From CAZNSX01 sp964575845 (GTDB lineage: Bacteria; UBA8248; CAZNSX01), in NCBI GenBank assembly GCA_964575845.1, contig CAZNSX010000008.1, positions 124,001 to 188,000 of the forward strand: DNA of 64,000 bases, read 5' to 3'. The translations under genes were made by a program, and so were the position numbers. This document shows positions 57,389 to 64,000 of this stretch, in pieces (within the stretch, counting starts at the first letter, position 1; the number at the start of each line of letters is the position of its first letter). Under the pieces are notes generated by a model. It ran no database searches, had not been told where the DNA came from, and saw nothing but the letters and a program-made list of their open reading frames with translations.

Positions 57389-58741
57389 TCACCAGCCCTC
57401 GAGCAGGCTCTCATCGATAAGGCGCTCTTCAAAGGGGAACTTAGTAACGACCTCGCAGCCCTTCTCGGTCACCACCACCCCATCTTCCAGCCGGAAGCCG
57501 CCCACGCCCACTTCACCCGCATAGGGCTCAAGGGAGAAGTACATGCCGGGCTCAAGCAGGGTGGCCGCCTCCCTGGGCACAAGTTCCGGGGTGCCCACGA
57601 AGGGAAGCTCCACTCCCGCCACCCCGAGGCCATGGCCCAGGAGGCCCCCAAGGACCCACTCCCCGGCCGCGGTACCCACCTCAAAGGTTGTGTTGCCGGG
57701 CTTTATGGCGGCCTCTGACTTGCGCAGGGCGTTATAGGCCGCCGTGTGAAGCTCCACCTGACGCCTTGTGGGCCTGGCGTCCCCGCAGATGACGGTACGG
57801 GTGAAGTCGCCGTAATAGCCGTTGAAGCAGGCGCCCATGTCGATTATGACGAGGTCGCCGTACTCCATGATACGGTCCGAGGTGAAGCGCCGGTATGGGG
57901 CTGTGGCGCCTCCCGAGCACACTATGCAGTTAGTGGTCTGCGAGCCCTCAGAGCCAAGGTGGTCCATCGTCTCAAAGATGACCCCCCTAACGTGGCTCTC
58001 CTTGACCCCCGGCCTGAGGAACTCGAGGCCCGCCTGCATACCGGCTATGGTGAAGGAGTTTGCCATCTTGAGGCACTGGATCTCATCCCAGGTCTTTATG
58101 GCCCGAGCCTGGAGCATCACTGCCTGCGCATCCCCCCACTCCATCTTCGGGGCCGCCTTGGGAAAGCCCGAGAACATGCCCGTGGACCACGAGTCAACGC
58201 CGAGCCTCTTGGGGCTCTTTATGCCTAAGTCTGAGAGCTTGCCGAGCACCTCCTTTAGCCACATCTGGGCCCCGCCCTCGCTCTCAAGGCCGCCGCCCGG
58301 CGAGGGGAAGGAGGTATCCGCCACCCAGGGCATGCGGAGCTTGCAGTGGTCGATGTCCATGGTGAAAAGGAGGGGCTCCCCGCCCTTGGGGAGCACGCAG
58401 GAGGCTATCCCCCAGAACATCATGGGGAAGCCGTGGTTGCGGAAGCCCGTTAAGTAGCGGATGTTCTCCAGGCGGAAGATGAGAATCGCATCCATATCGG
58501 TCTTTGCCAGGGCGTCCTTTGCCTTCTTTAGCCTCTCCCGCCGCATCCGGTCATAGTTTATCCCCTCCTCCCAGTCCTGGCCCATGACGCCGTGGCCCAG
58601 GTCTGAGTAGGGGCGCTCGAACTCCGTTCCCGATGGGCCCCGCCCCAGGTCGCTCGGCTTATCGAAGTCCCGGCTCCTGAAGCTCGGGTCCACCACAGGA
58701 ACCCTGCGCCGCATGGCATCATAGAGTCTATCGTGGTGCAT
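57389..58741 (-). CDS. M24 family metallopeptidase (Xaa-Pro dipeptidase/creatinase-like)
   Basis: A 450-residue protein of the pita-bread fold. The N-terminal domain (MDAILIFRLENIRYLTGFRN) is the creatinase-type lid. The C-terminal domain has the metal ligands in DMGACFNGYYGDFTRT (two Asp), GHGLGVAGVELPF (His), EPGMYFSLEP (Glu) and GFRLEDGVVVT (Glu). Members cleave Xaa-Pro dipeptides or hydrolyse related amides. Length is normal for the creatinase/prolidase branch. It precedes the OYE-type gene on the same strand, which may indicate shared use in breakdown of a nitrogenous compound (inference). Confidence 0.88.
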   Translation of the reverse strand: MHHDRLYDAMRRRVPVVDPSFRSRDFDKPSDLGRGPSGTEFERPYSDLGHGVMGQDWEEGINYDRMRRERLKKAKDALAKTDMDAILIFRLENIRYLTGFRNHGFPMMFWGIASCVLPKGGEPLLFTMDIDHCKLRMPWVADTSFPSPGGGLESEGGAQMWLKEVLGKLSDLGIKSPKRLGVDSWSTGMFSGFPKAAPKMEWGDAQAVMLQARAIKTWDEIQCLKMANSFTIAGMQAGLEFLRPGVKESHVRGVIFETMDHLGSEGSQTTNCIVCSGGATAPYRRFTSDRIMEYGDLVIIDMGACFNGYYGDFTRTVICGDARPTRRQVELHTAAYNALRKSEAAIKPGNTTFEVGTAAGEWVLGGLLGHGLGVAGVELPFVGTPELVPREAATLLEPGMYFSLEPYAGEVGVGGFRLEDGVVVTEKGCEVVTKFPFEERLIDESLLEGW

Positions 58742-58954
58742 GGGTCTCCTCCTCTCTCTGAGCTAAGGAAATGTTTTTAATGCAAGGGGTGCCCTTAAGG
58801 ATAACCTCATTCGCTCTACGCTGTCAAAACTCTGCTGTGATGGGCAAGGCTTCCCGGTTCATTGACAAGGGGGCTTTCCTCTGGTAATGAGGAGCGAGCG
58901 TCTGACTCTGGCATTTCTCATTAGCAAAAGGGGACTAACTCTGGGAGAGACCTT

Positions 58955-59983
58955 ATGAAAGCCATGGTCCTCAGGGATGTCGGGAAGCCCCTGATATATG
59001 AAGATATGGAGACGCCGAAGCCGGGCCCCGGAGAGGCGCTCGTGAGGGTCAGGGCGTGCGGGGTCTGCCACACCGACCACGCGGTGTGGGAGGGGAAGGT
59101 TCAGGTGCCCCTCCCCCACATCCTGGGTCACGAGGGAGCGGGTGAGGTGGTTGAACTGGGGCCGAGCGCGGCGGGCATCCGCCCCGAGATAAAGGAGGGG
59201 GACCGCTGCGCCATCTACTGCTACATCACCTGCGGGGCGTGTCCAAAGTGCGTTGACGGAAGGGAGAACATCTGCGAGAACTTCGGCGGCAGGATAGGCT
59301 TTGAGGTTCCGGGGAGCTATGCCCAATATGTGAAGGTTCCGGCTAAGAGCTGCATAAAGATCCCGGACGGGGTGAGCTTCGAGCAGGCGACCCTCTTCCC
59401 CGATGCCCTCTGCACCCCCTACCACGGGCTCGTGAGGAGGGGGAAGCTCAGAGCGGGAGAAGACGTGGTCATCCTGGGAGTAGGGGGCCTGGGGATACAC
59501 GGCGTCCAGGTGGCAAGGGCGCTCGGCGCACGGGTCATCGCCGTCGATATCGATGAGGGGAAGCTTGAGAAGGCCCGCGAGCTCGGAGCCTCATCCACCA
59601 TAAACGCCGCACAAGAAGAGACCGCAGAAGCCATACTCAGGGAGACCTCAGGCCGGGGAGCCCACCTCATCCTCGAAGGCGTGGCCAAAAAGGAGACGAT
59701 GGAGGCATCCCTAAAGGCCCTTAGGAGAGGGGGCCGGCTCGTTATGATGGGCTACGTGGCGGGCTCCTCATTCTCTGTGGAGCAGGACGCCCTGCTCTTG
59801 CGGGAGTACGACATCTTGGGCACCCTCTCCATCTGCCGGGCCGACATGCTTGAAGTGATGGAGCTCGTGGCGGACGGGAGGGTAATCCCCCAGGTGGTGG
59901 AAGAGTATCGGCTGGAGGAAGCAAACAAGGCCCTTCAGGGGTTTGACACCCGGGGGCCCGGAAGGGCAATCCTCAAGTGCTAA
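58955..59983 (+). CDS. Zinc-dependent alcohol dehydrogenase (MDR family)
   Basis: A 342-residue medium-chain dehydrogenase. The catalytic zinc ligands are Cys in CGVCHTDHAVW and His in LGHEGAGEVVELG; the structural zinc site is CGACPKCVDGRENIC. The NAD(P) Rossmann fold starts at VVILGVGGLGIHGVQVA, followed by DIDEGKLEKA, where the Asp suggests NAD preference. It oxidises alcohols or reduces aldehydes in the cytoplasm. Start ATG 58955 has a GGAGAG site. It lies divergent from the M24 gene and convergent with the cupins. The exact substrate is not readable. Confidence 0.9.
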   Translation: MKAMVLRDVGKPLIYEDMETPKPGPGEALVRVRACGVCHTDHAVWEGKVQVPLPHILGHEGAGEVVELGPSAAGIRPEIKEGDRCAIYCYITCGACPKCVDGRENICENFGGRIGFEVPGSYAQYVKVPAKSCIKIPDGVSFEQATLFPDALCTPYHGLVRRGKLRAGEDVVILGVGGLGIHGVQVARALGARVIAVDIDEGKLEKARELGASSTINAAQEETAEAILRETSGRGAHLILEGVAKKETMEASLKALRRGGRLVMMGYVAGSSFSVEQDALLLREYDILGTLSICRADMLEVMELVADGRVIPQVVEEYRLEEANKALQGFDTRGPGRAILKC

Positions 59984-60007
59984 CGGGTAAGTGCTGAACC
60001 GGGCGGG

Positions 60008-60030
60008 TCATGGCCGCGGCGTGGCCATGA
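60008..60030. terminator. Stem-loop between convergent alcohol dehydrogenase and cupin genes
   Basis: TCATGGCC (60008-60015) and GGCCATGA (60023-60030) pair perfectly around seven bases, 25 bases after the dehydrogenase stop. There is no T-run on either strand, so it may act as a weak or Rho-assisted bidirectional end. Confidence 0.4.
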
Positions 60031-60089
60031 ATACCACATGATGGCGAGACGCGGCCTCGCCCCACCCAATTTTCCATGGCGGGGTTGCC

Positions 60090-60515
60090 TTAGGTGACCT
60101 GCTTATCCTTCTCCGTCACCTCCCCGTCATAGACATAGCCCGAGTCTTCGAGGCTTCCGACCTCTGTATATATTCCTACGGCCTCCATATCTTCCGTGGG
60201 GCTCAAGTTCCTCGTCCAGTGGGTCACCCCCTTGGGGATGAAGACGCAGCTTCCGGCTCCGAGCTCATACTCCTTATCACCAACCCCGCCGGCCACCCTT
60301 CCCCTTACGATGTAGTAGATCTCATCGGCCCGGAGGTGGCGGTGCTTCTTGTGCGCGGCGCCCGGAGGGAATACCGCCCTGAACATCGTGGCATTGGTTG
60401 AGCCAAGGTTCCCCTTGTTGCAGATGAAGCGGATATCCATCTTGTGCCAGCCCTCTTCCTCGGCCACGGGCTCTGGCGGCACATCTTCGAGCTTGGTGAG
60501 CGGATAGTCGGGCAT
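60090..60515 (-). CDS. Cupin-domain protein (downstream copy)
   Basis: A 141-residue single-domain cupin from ATG 60515, with AAGGAGGAAGGG just upstream; a longer frame to 60575 runs into the neighbouring gene. The first cupin motif is visible as GAAHKKHRHLRADEIYYIVRG, given here up to 20 residues as AHKKHRHLRADEIYYIVRG, with the HxH and Glu metal ligands; the second appears around PKGVTHWTRN. It is closely similar along its length to the neighbouring 141-residue cupin. Cupins of this size are metal-binding enzymes or binding proteins; the activity is unknown. Confidence 0.82.
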   Translation of the reverse strand: MPDYPLTKLEDVPPEPVAEEEGWHKMDIRFICNKGNLGSTNATMFRAVFPPGAAHKKHRHLRADEIYYIVRGRVAGGVGDKEYELGAGSCVFIPKGVTHWTRNLSPTEDMEAVGIYTEVGSLEDSGYVYDGEVTEKDKQVT

Positions 60516-60544
60516 CGCCCTTCCTCCTTGATGCCCCGCGCCGC

Positions 60545-60970
60545 TCATTTGATCTTCCTGTCCTTCTCGGTCCACTCCCCGTCATAGACGTAGCCCGAGT
60601 CCTCGAGGCTCCCGACCTCGGTATAGATGCCCACGAGCTCCAGCTCCTCCGTCGGGCTCAGGTTTCTCGTCCAGTGGGTCACGCCCTTGGGGATGAAATG
60701 GAGGCTTCCCGGCCTCAGCTCTTGCTCCTCATCTTCCGCCCCGCCGGCGGCCCTTCCCCTTATGATGTAGTAGATCTCATCGGCCTTCGTGTGATGGTGC
60801 TTCTTGTGCGCGCCCCCCGGCGGGAAGACCGTCCTGAACCAGGTCGCGTTCTTTGAGCCGAGCCTATCCTTCGTGCAGATGAAGCGGATGTCCATCTTGT
60901 GCCAGCCTTCTTCCTCCGCAACCGGCTCGGGCTTCACCTTATCAATATGAGTCGTCGGGTACTTAGCCAT
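60545..60970 (-). CDS. Cupin-domain protein (upstream copy)
   Basis: A 141-residue cupin, paralogue of the downstream gene with which it forms a tandem pair 29 bases apart. AHKKHHHTKADEIYYIIRG supplies the metal ligands, PKGVTHWTRN the second motif, and both copies share GWHKMDIRFIC and SLEDSGYVYDGE. The pair came from a local duplication and has diverged, mainly in the charge around the metal site. It starts at ATG 60970 next to a leader whose sequence recurs upstream of the CocE gene. Function unknown; the metal site is intact. Confidence 0.82.
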   Translation of the reverse strand: MAKYPTTHIDKVKPEPVAEEEGWHKMDIRFICTKDRLGSKNATWFRTVFPPGGAHKKHHHTKADEIYYIIRGRAAGGAEDEEQELRPGSLHFIPKGVTHWTRNLSPTEELELVGIYTEVGSLEDSGYVYDGEWTEKDRKIK

Positions 60971-60984
60971 CTCGGGTCCTCCTC

Positions 60985-61030
60985 AGAAGGTGAAAAATCC
61001 AGAAGAGAGACGGGCCAGAGTATAGCACGG
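60985..61030 (-). repeat. Duplicated leader/promoter element, copy 1 (before the cupins)
   Basis: These 46 bases match 62937-62980 in the same orientation, with three substitutions and a two-base gap. On the reverse strand the element contains an extended -10, TGC followed by TATACT (61019-61024), and ends 15 bases before the cupin ATG, so it probably is the cupin promoter and 5' leader. Confidence 0.75.
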
Positions 61031-61085
61031 CTCCCCGGTATCGAAAACCCTGACATCCGGCCCGGACCGATTTCAGGGGAGCAAA

Positions 61086-62837
61086 TCAACCCGATCTGGG
61101 TCGGATGATGGGCAACAACACATACGCTTGCCGGTCTGGGCCTGTGTGCAGCGTCACCTTACCGCCGAAGATATCCGCCGGGCGGTCGCGTGAATCGTTG
61201 TGGAGAAAGGGCCCGACGCCCGTGAACTGCGCGGGCATGTTCGGCAGCCCTTGGCTCGCCCCACCGGGATAGACGTAGTCCTTCCCCCGCACCGAGAGAG
61301 CGATGCGGTATCCGGCGGGCACCACGATGCAGGTCGGCCAGATCTCGACATCGAGTTCGTACACTTCGCCCGGCGTCAGGGTCTGTTTCTCGTCGTGGGT
61401 GTGATAAGGCCGGTAGGGCCGCGTCAACTCCGGGTCGAGTTTCCGGTGGGAAGCGCGCAGCCAGCCCTGGGCGACGGGTGTGTGGGGGTCGAGGGCACCC
61501 CTGAAAGTCACCTCCTTCATCTCGGGCGTGAACACGCGCAGGACGAGAAAAATATCCGCGTCTTCCGTCTCGGATGAAACGAAGAGCTTTGCGGCCGATG
61601 GCCCGGTGACCTCGGTCTCCTCATCGAGCGGCGGAGTCAGGAACGTGACGCCATCGCCCAAGCCTTCGTAGGTTATGGCGCCTTCGGCGGATACCGGCTC
61701 CCGGCTGAGGCTGTGGCCCGCAGGGTTGAGGTAGAACTTGGTCCACTGCGTGCGGCCGAGCGGCCATTCATCCTCGCGGCGCTCGACGAACTTCTCGCCG
61801 GGATGGCGCACCCGGAGCAGTACCCTCGGCTGGTCCTTCCAGCCCGTGTCCTCGCCCTTCAGGAAGTGGCCGAAGAACTTTTTCTGCAGGCCCACGCCGT
61901 AGTCGGTGTAGAAATGGGTCCAGTGCTCGAGCCCGTGCACTTCGAGCCATTTTCGCTCGGAGGCCGCGCGCACGAAGGCCTCGAGGTTTCCGCGCGGATG
62001 AAGTCCCTGGCCCCCCCAGTTGGCCGCGGATAGGAAGGGAACAGTGACCTTCGACCAGTCCGGCATGCGCTCCTTCCAGTACTCGTCATAGAGCGGATGG
62101 GAGCGAAAATCCTGGCCTAAATCGCAGCGGTTGGTCCCCAGTTCTTCCTCGGAAAGGGTCTCTGGGCCGGAGACCCAATCGCCGTTCACGCGGCTTCTGT
62201 AGCCCCGCTCTCCGAGGCCATGTTGCCTGGACTTCGCCCGCCTCTCGAACCAGTTGGCCCCGAAGATTGACAGGATGCCCCCGTGGTAGCCCATTTCGCG
62301 GTAGAAATCGGCCGCGCCCTCCCACGCGCACATGGCCGCCAGGTGGGGAGGCTGCAAGGAGGCCACCTGCCACTGGTTCATCGCGTAGTAGGAGATGCCG
62401 TTCAGGCCCACCTTGCCGTTGCTCCATGGCTGTGCGGCGGCCCACTCGATGCAGTTGTAGAGGTCCTCGGCCTCGCGCAAGGAGAAGGGGTCGAGATAGC
62501 CCGGCGAGCGGCCAGCGCCCCGCGAATCGACGCGCACGCAGGCGTAGCCATCGGGCACCCACTTCTCAGGGTCCACCACTTCCCAGTTCTGGTACTTGTT
62601 GGTGGAGCCCGCTGGAACGTCCGGATGGTCCTCGGCCATGAGCTCCCACTGAACGGGGTAGCCGTCTTGAAAGGCGAGCCACTTCCCGTAAACGCCGTAG
62701 GTAAGGATCACCGGGTACTTGCCTTCCTCGACAGGCCGGAAGACATCGGCACGGAGCACAAGGCCATCCTCCATCTCGATGGGGACGTCCCAGTCGATCA
62801 GCATCCCGTCTCTGATTTCGCTCTTGTACTGGCTCAT
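61086..62837 (-). CDS. CocE/NonD family hydrolase (X-Pro dipeptidyl-peptidase S15-like)
   Basis: A 583-residue alpha/beta hydrolase. The N-terminal catalytic domain starts VPIEMEDGLVLRADVFRP, with GYACVRVDSRGAGRSPG and the nucleophile in VGLNGISYYAMNQW (GxSxxA where GxSxGG is usual). The acid/His part is around PRLLLRVRHPG and the preceding HGLEHWTHFYTD. The C-terminal jelly-roll (VYELDVEIWPTCIVVPAGYR) is the CocE/PepX type. Family members cleave esters, amides or acyl groups, including cocaine esterase and glutaryl-7-ACA acylase. Start ATG 62837 has GCGAGGGACGAG. It is bracketed by two copies of a 45-bp leader, suggesting it was inserted or that a promoter was duplicated. Confidence 0.87.
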   Translation of the reverse strand: MSQYKSEIRDGMLIDWDVPIEMEDGLVLRADVFRPVEEGKYPVILTYGVYGKWLAFQDGYPVQWELMAEDHPDVPAGSTNKYQNWEVVDPEKWVPDGYACVRVDSRGAGRSPGYLDPFSLREAEDLYNCIEWAAAQPWSNGKVGLNGISYYAMNQWQVASLQPPHLAAMCAWEGAADFYREMGYHGGILSIFGANWFERRAKSRQHGLGERGYRSRVNGDWVSGPETLSEEELGTNRCDLGQDFRSHPLYDEYWKERMPDWSKVTVPFLSAANWGGQGLHPRGNLEAFVRAASERKWLEVHGLEHWTHFYTDYGVGLQKKFFGHFLKGEDTGWKDQPRVLLRVRHPGEKFVERREDEWPLGRTQWTKFYLNPAGHSLSREPVSAEGAITYEGLGDGVTFLTPPLDEETEVTGPSAAKLFVSSETEDADIFLVLRVFTPEMKEVTFRGALDPHTPVAQGWLRASHRKLDPELTRPYRPYHTHDEKQTLTPGEVYELDVEIWPTCIVVPAGYRIALSVRGKDYVYPGGASQGLPNMPAQFTGVGPFLHNDSRDRPADIFGGKVTLHTGPDRQAYVLLPIIRPRSG

Positions 62838-63191
62838 CTCGTCCCTCGCTTTCCGGCCGTCAAGTTCCCGTTGTTCGAACCAACCGCTTGAGGCTTGCCT
62901 TTATATGGTCGAACTGATTTCCCCTCGATTCCCCTGAGAAGGTGAAAAATTCAGGAGAGATGGGCCAGAGGATAGCACGGGGGCTGAGGGGAGGGCAAGG
63001 GGGAGGAGAGGGTACCGAAAAGAGGCAGGAAAGGAAACAATAGTTTATTTTTTTATTGAAAGTTTGGTTTTATGGAATTATAAGAATTATGGCTCGGAAA
63101 ATCAGTGAGAACAAGAATGTTAAGGGGATGGAGTATACTCTGACCTTCTAAAACAGAAGATTTTTATTAACCGTACTGGCATAATTAGCGC
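62838..63191 (+). other. Intergenic region between the CocE gene and the AT-rich right end
   Basis: The 354-base gap holds the second leader copy (62937-62980) on the left and an AT-rich stretch on the right. In the latter, TTGAAA (63056-63061), a 17-bp spacer and TATAAG (63079-63084) form a good sigma70 promoter for the helix-hairpin-helix gene, about 108 bases ahead of its ATG. Base composition changes here from GC-rich to AT-rich. Confidence 0.55.
62937..62980 (-). repeat. Duplicated leader/promoter element, copy 2 (before the CocE gene)
   Basis: Same orientation and near-identical to 60985-61030. Its reverse-strand -10 is TATCCT instead of TATACT, so it may be weaker. It lies about 100 bases upstream of the CocE ATG. 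Confidence 0.75.
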
Positions 63192-63719
63192 ATGAATCGT
63201 GAGGAAATCATTTTCTGGAGAGACAAGTACGACCGCGAGGAAGATCTTTACAATAAAGGCACAGAAGAAGAACTACACGCAAAGTTCAGGAGAAATCAGC
63301 ACGTCACGAAAGAAGACCTCGAAGCCATAATGAAGTGGAAGTTCCAAGGCAGACTTACGGGAAGACAACAAATGAACCTGGCAAGGCTCAAACCTATCGA
63401 GGACTGGGTCGCAAAGAAAATCACCAGTTTGGCGTTCGAGATGCCCGAAGATAAATTCAAGCTGAAACTCCTCAAGTCCATAGATGGTGTAGGAGAGGCC
63501 GTAGCCTCGGTAATCCTCGCATTCTACGAGCCGAAAGACTACGGCGTCCTAGACTTCCACGCGTGGCACGGCCTTTTCAGCAGTGATAAAAAAACCTTTA
63601 CAGAGCAAGACTGCCTCAAATATTTCAGAGAACTGAGGAAACTCGCAAGACAAGTCGGTCTTCCTTGCAGAGATGTTGAGAAGGCCATATTCAAAAAAGA
63701 CTTAGACAGTCAAAAATGA
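63192..63719 (+). CDS. Uncharacterised helix-hairpin-helix protein
   Basis: A 175-residue protein with AT-richer codons than the neighbours. LLKSIDGVGEAVASVILAFY forms a helix-hairpin-helix like that of DNA glycosylases, followed by KDYGVLDFHAWHGLF, where the Asp corresponds in position to the catalytic Asp of HhH-GPD enzymes. The N-terminal 80 residues are helical and charged. A full glycosylase domain is not evident (the usual size is over 200 residues), so DNA binding is likely but catalysis uncertain. It has its own promoter and precedes another short gene start. It may belong to an acquired DNA-processing or defence locus. Confidence 0.65.
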   Translation: MNREEIIFWRDKYDREEDLYNKGTEEELHAKFRRNQHVTKEDLEAIMKWKFQGRLTGRQQMNLARLKPIEDWVAKKITSLAFEMPEDKFKLKLLKSIDGVGEAVASVILAFYEPKDYGVLDFHAWHGLFSSDKKTFTEQDCLKYFRELRKLARQVGLPCRDVEKAIFKKDLDSQK

Positions 63720-63898
63720 GGCAAAGAGGACCTTTGCGGCCAATAGCCGGCTAGTTCCCGGCTGCGCCATGACTTTCTATATCAAATAACGCCGAGGCGC
63801 AGCATCGCCCTACCCTCTGGTTCGCGTTTATTTCAGAGATAATTATTCCTTGTTCATAAGCATTACCGCCGACCGTAGAAAAATAGGATGGTGAAAAG

Positions 63899-64000
63899 AT
63901 GGCCACAGAAATCAAAGTATGGCAAGTGGAGGACGGAAGGTTGTTTCCCTTGGAAACTACAATGGCTGAGGCAGGGAGGAAAGAAAAGGAGGACCTTGAG
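63899..64000 (+). CDS. Unknown protein, N-terminal start only (3' partial)
   Basis: The ATG at 63899 opens a frame that runs off the window (34 codons: IKVWQVEDGRLFPLE, then MAEAGRKEKEDLE). This start resembles the lead-in of DUF91/NucS-like and other PD-(D/E)XK nuclease-family proteins, where a charged AGRxEKELE-type helix precedes the nuclease domain, but the piece is too short to decide. The ribosome-binding site (AGGATGGTGAAA) is moderate. It lies 179 bases after the helix-hairpin-helix gene, with no recognisable feature between. Confidence 0.45.
   Translation, partial: MATEIKVWQVEDGRLFPLETTMAEAGRKEKEDLE

Noticed and set aside
58889..58925. TTGACA-like box before the alcohol dehydrogenase gene (near 58862)
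   Set aside because: The -35 match is good but no acceptable -10 lies 16-18 bases downstream.

Overview
The window reads as one stretch of a GC-rich bacterial chromosome, probably from a metagenome assembly: it holds a 100-base N gap and several reading frames broken by single small indels. There is no rRNA or tRNA, so its taxonomy cannot be fixed from the sequence. The gene set points (inference) to an uncultured Tectomicrobia, Rokubacteria, NC10 or deep Desulfobacterota-like lineage: twin complex I operons, a family B DNA polymerase cassette in a bacterium, a UbiD decarboxylase, thiamine-diphosphate decarboxylase halves, CocE, M24 and cupin genes, and a Nap-like molybdoenzyme operon. Most genes are dense and GC-rich. 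The stretch from about 41.9 to 44.5 kb, and the last 1 kb, are visibly AT-richer and look acquired.

Layout. 0-4.8 kb: end of a glycosyltransferase, a polysaccharide deacetylase, a split TPP decarboxylase (alpha/beta), then a UbiD decarboxylase and a pterin methyltransferase on the other strand. 4.9-7.7 kb: a membrane-anchored protein with perfect 141-bp TPR repeats, interrupted by the assembly gap, and a tandem ACT-domain protein. 7.7-10.5 kb: a B12-radical SAM enzyme and a beta-ketoacyl synthase broken by a 22-bp tandem duplication. 10.8-14.8 kb: acr3 and arsR, an MFS transporter with a possible shared operator, an SDR pseudogene and a degenerate receiver-domain protein. 15-29.6 kb: complete nuoABCDEFGHIJKLMN behind a strong sigma70 promoter. 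29.6-39.3 kb: a second cluster, nuoABCDHJKLMN, without E, F, G and I. 39.4-41.9 kb: two MFS transporters. 42-44.5 kb: an AT-richer accessory island with a HEPN-motif protein and a mosaic of ParA, nuclease and polymerase fragments. 44.5-47.7 kb: a divergent family B DNA polymerase, a small helical protein and a RecA-like protein in one operon. 47.8-56.2 kb: a small membrane protein, a diheme cytochrome c plus Nap-like operon behind an FNR-type box, and a class III cyclase. 56.2-64 kb: an OYE-type oxidoreductase, M24 peptidase, alcohol dehydrogenase, paired cupins, a CocE-type hydrolase, a helix-hairpin-helix protein and the start of one more gene.

How the genes fit together. Cluster 1 supplies a full NADH:quinone oxidoreductase. 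Cluster 2 supplies only the quinone-binding and proton-pumping arm, so it must borrow electron-input subunits from cluster 1 or from elsewhere, or use another donor. The Nap-like operon takes electrons from quinol through NapG/NapH to a periplasmic molybdoenzyme with a diheme cytochrome, probably under oxygen control. The polymerase, small helical protein and RecA-like protein resemble a translesion or repair cassette in layout. This cassette and the fragment mosaic just downstream of it are the least ordinary parts of the window.
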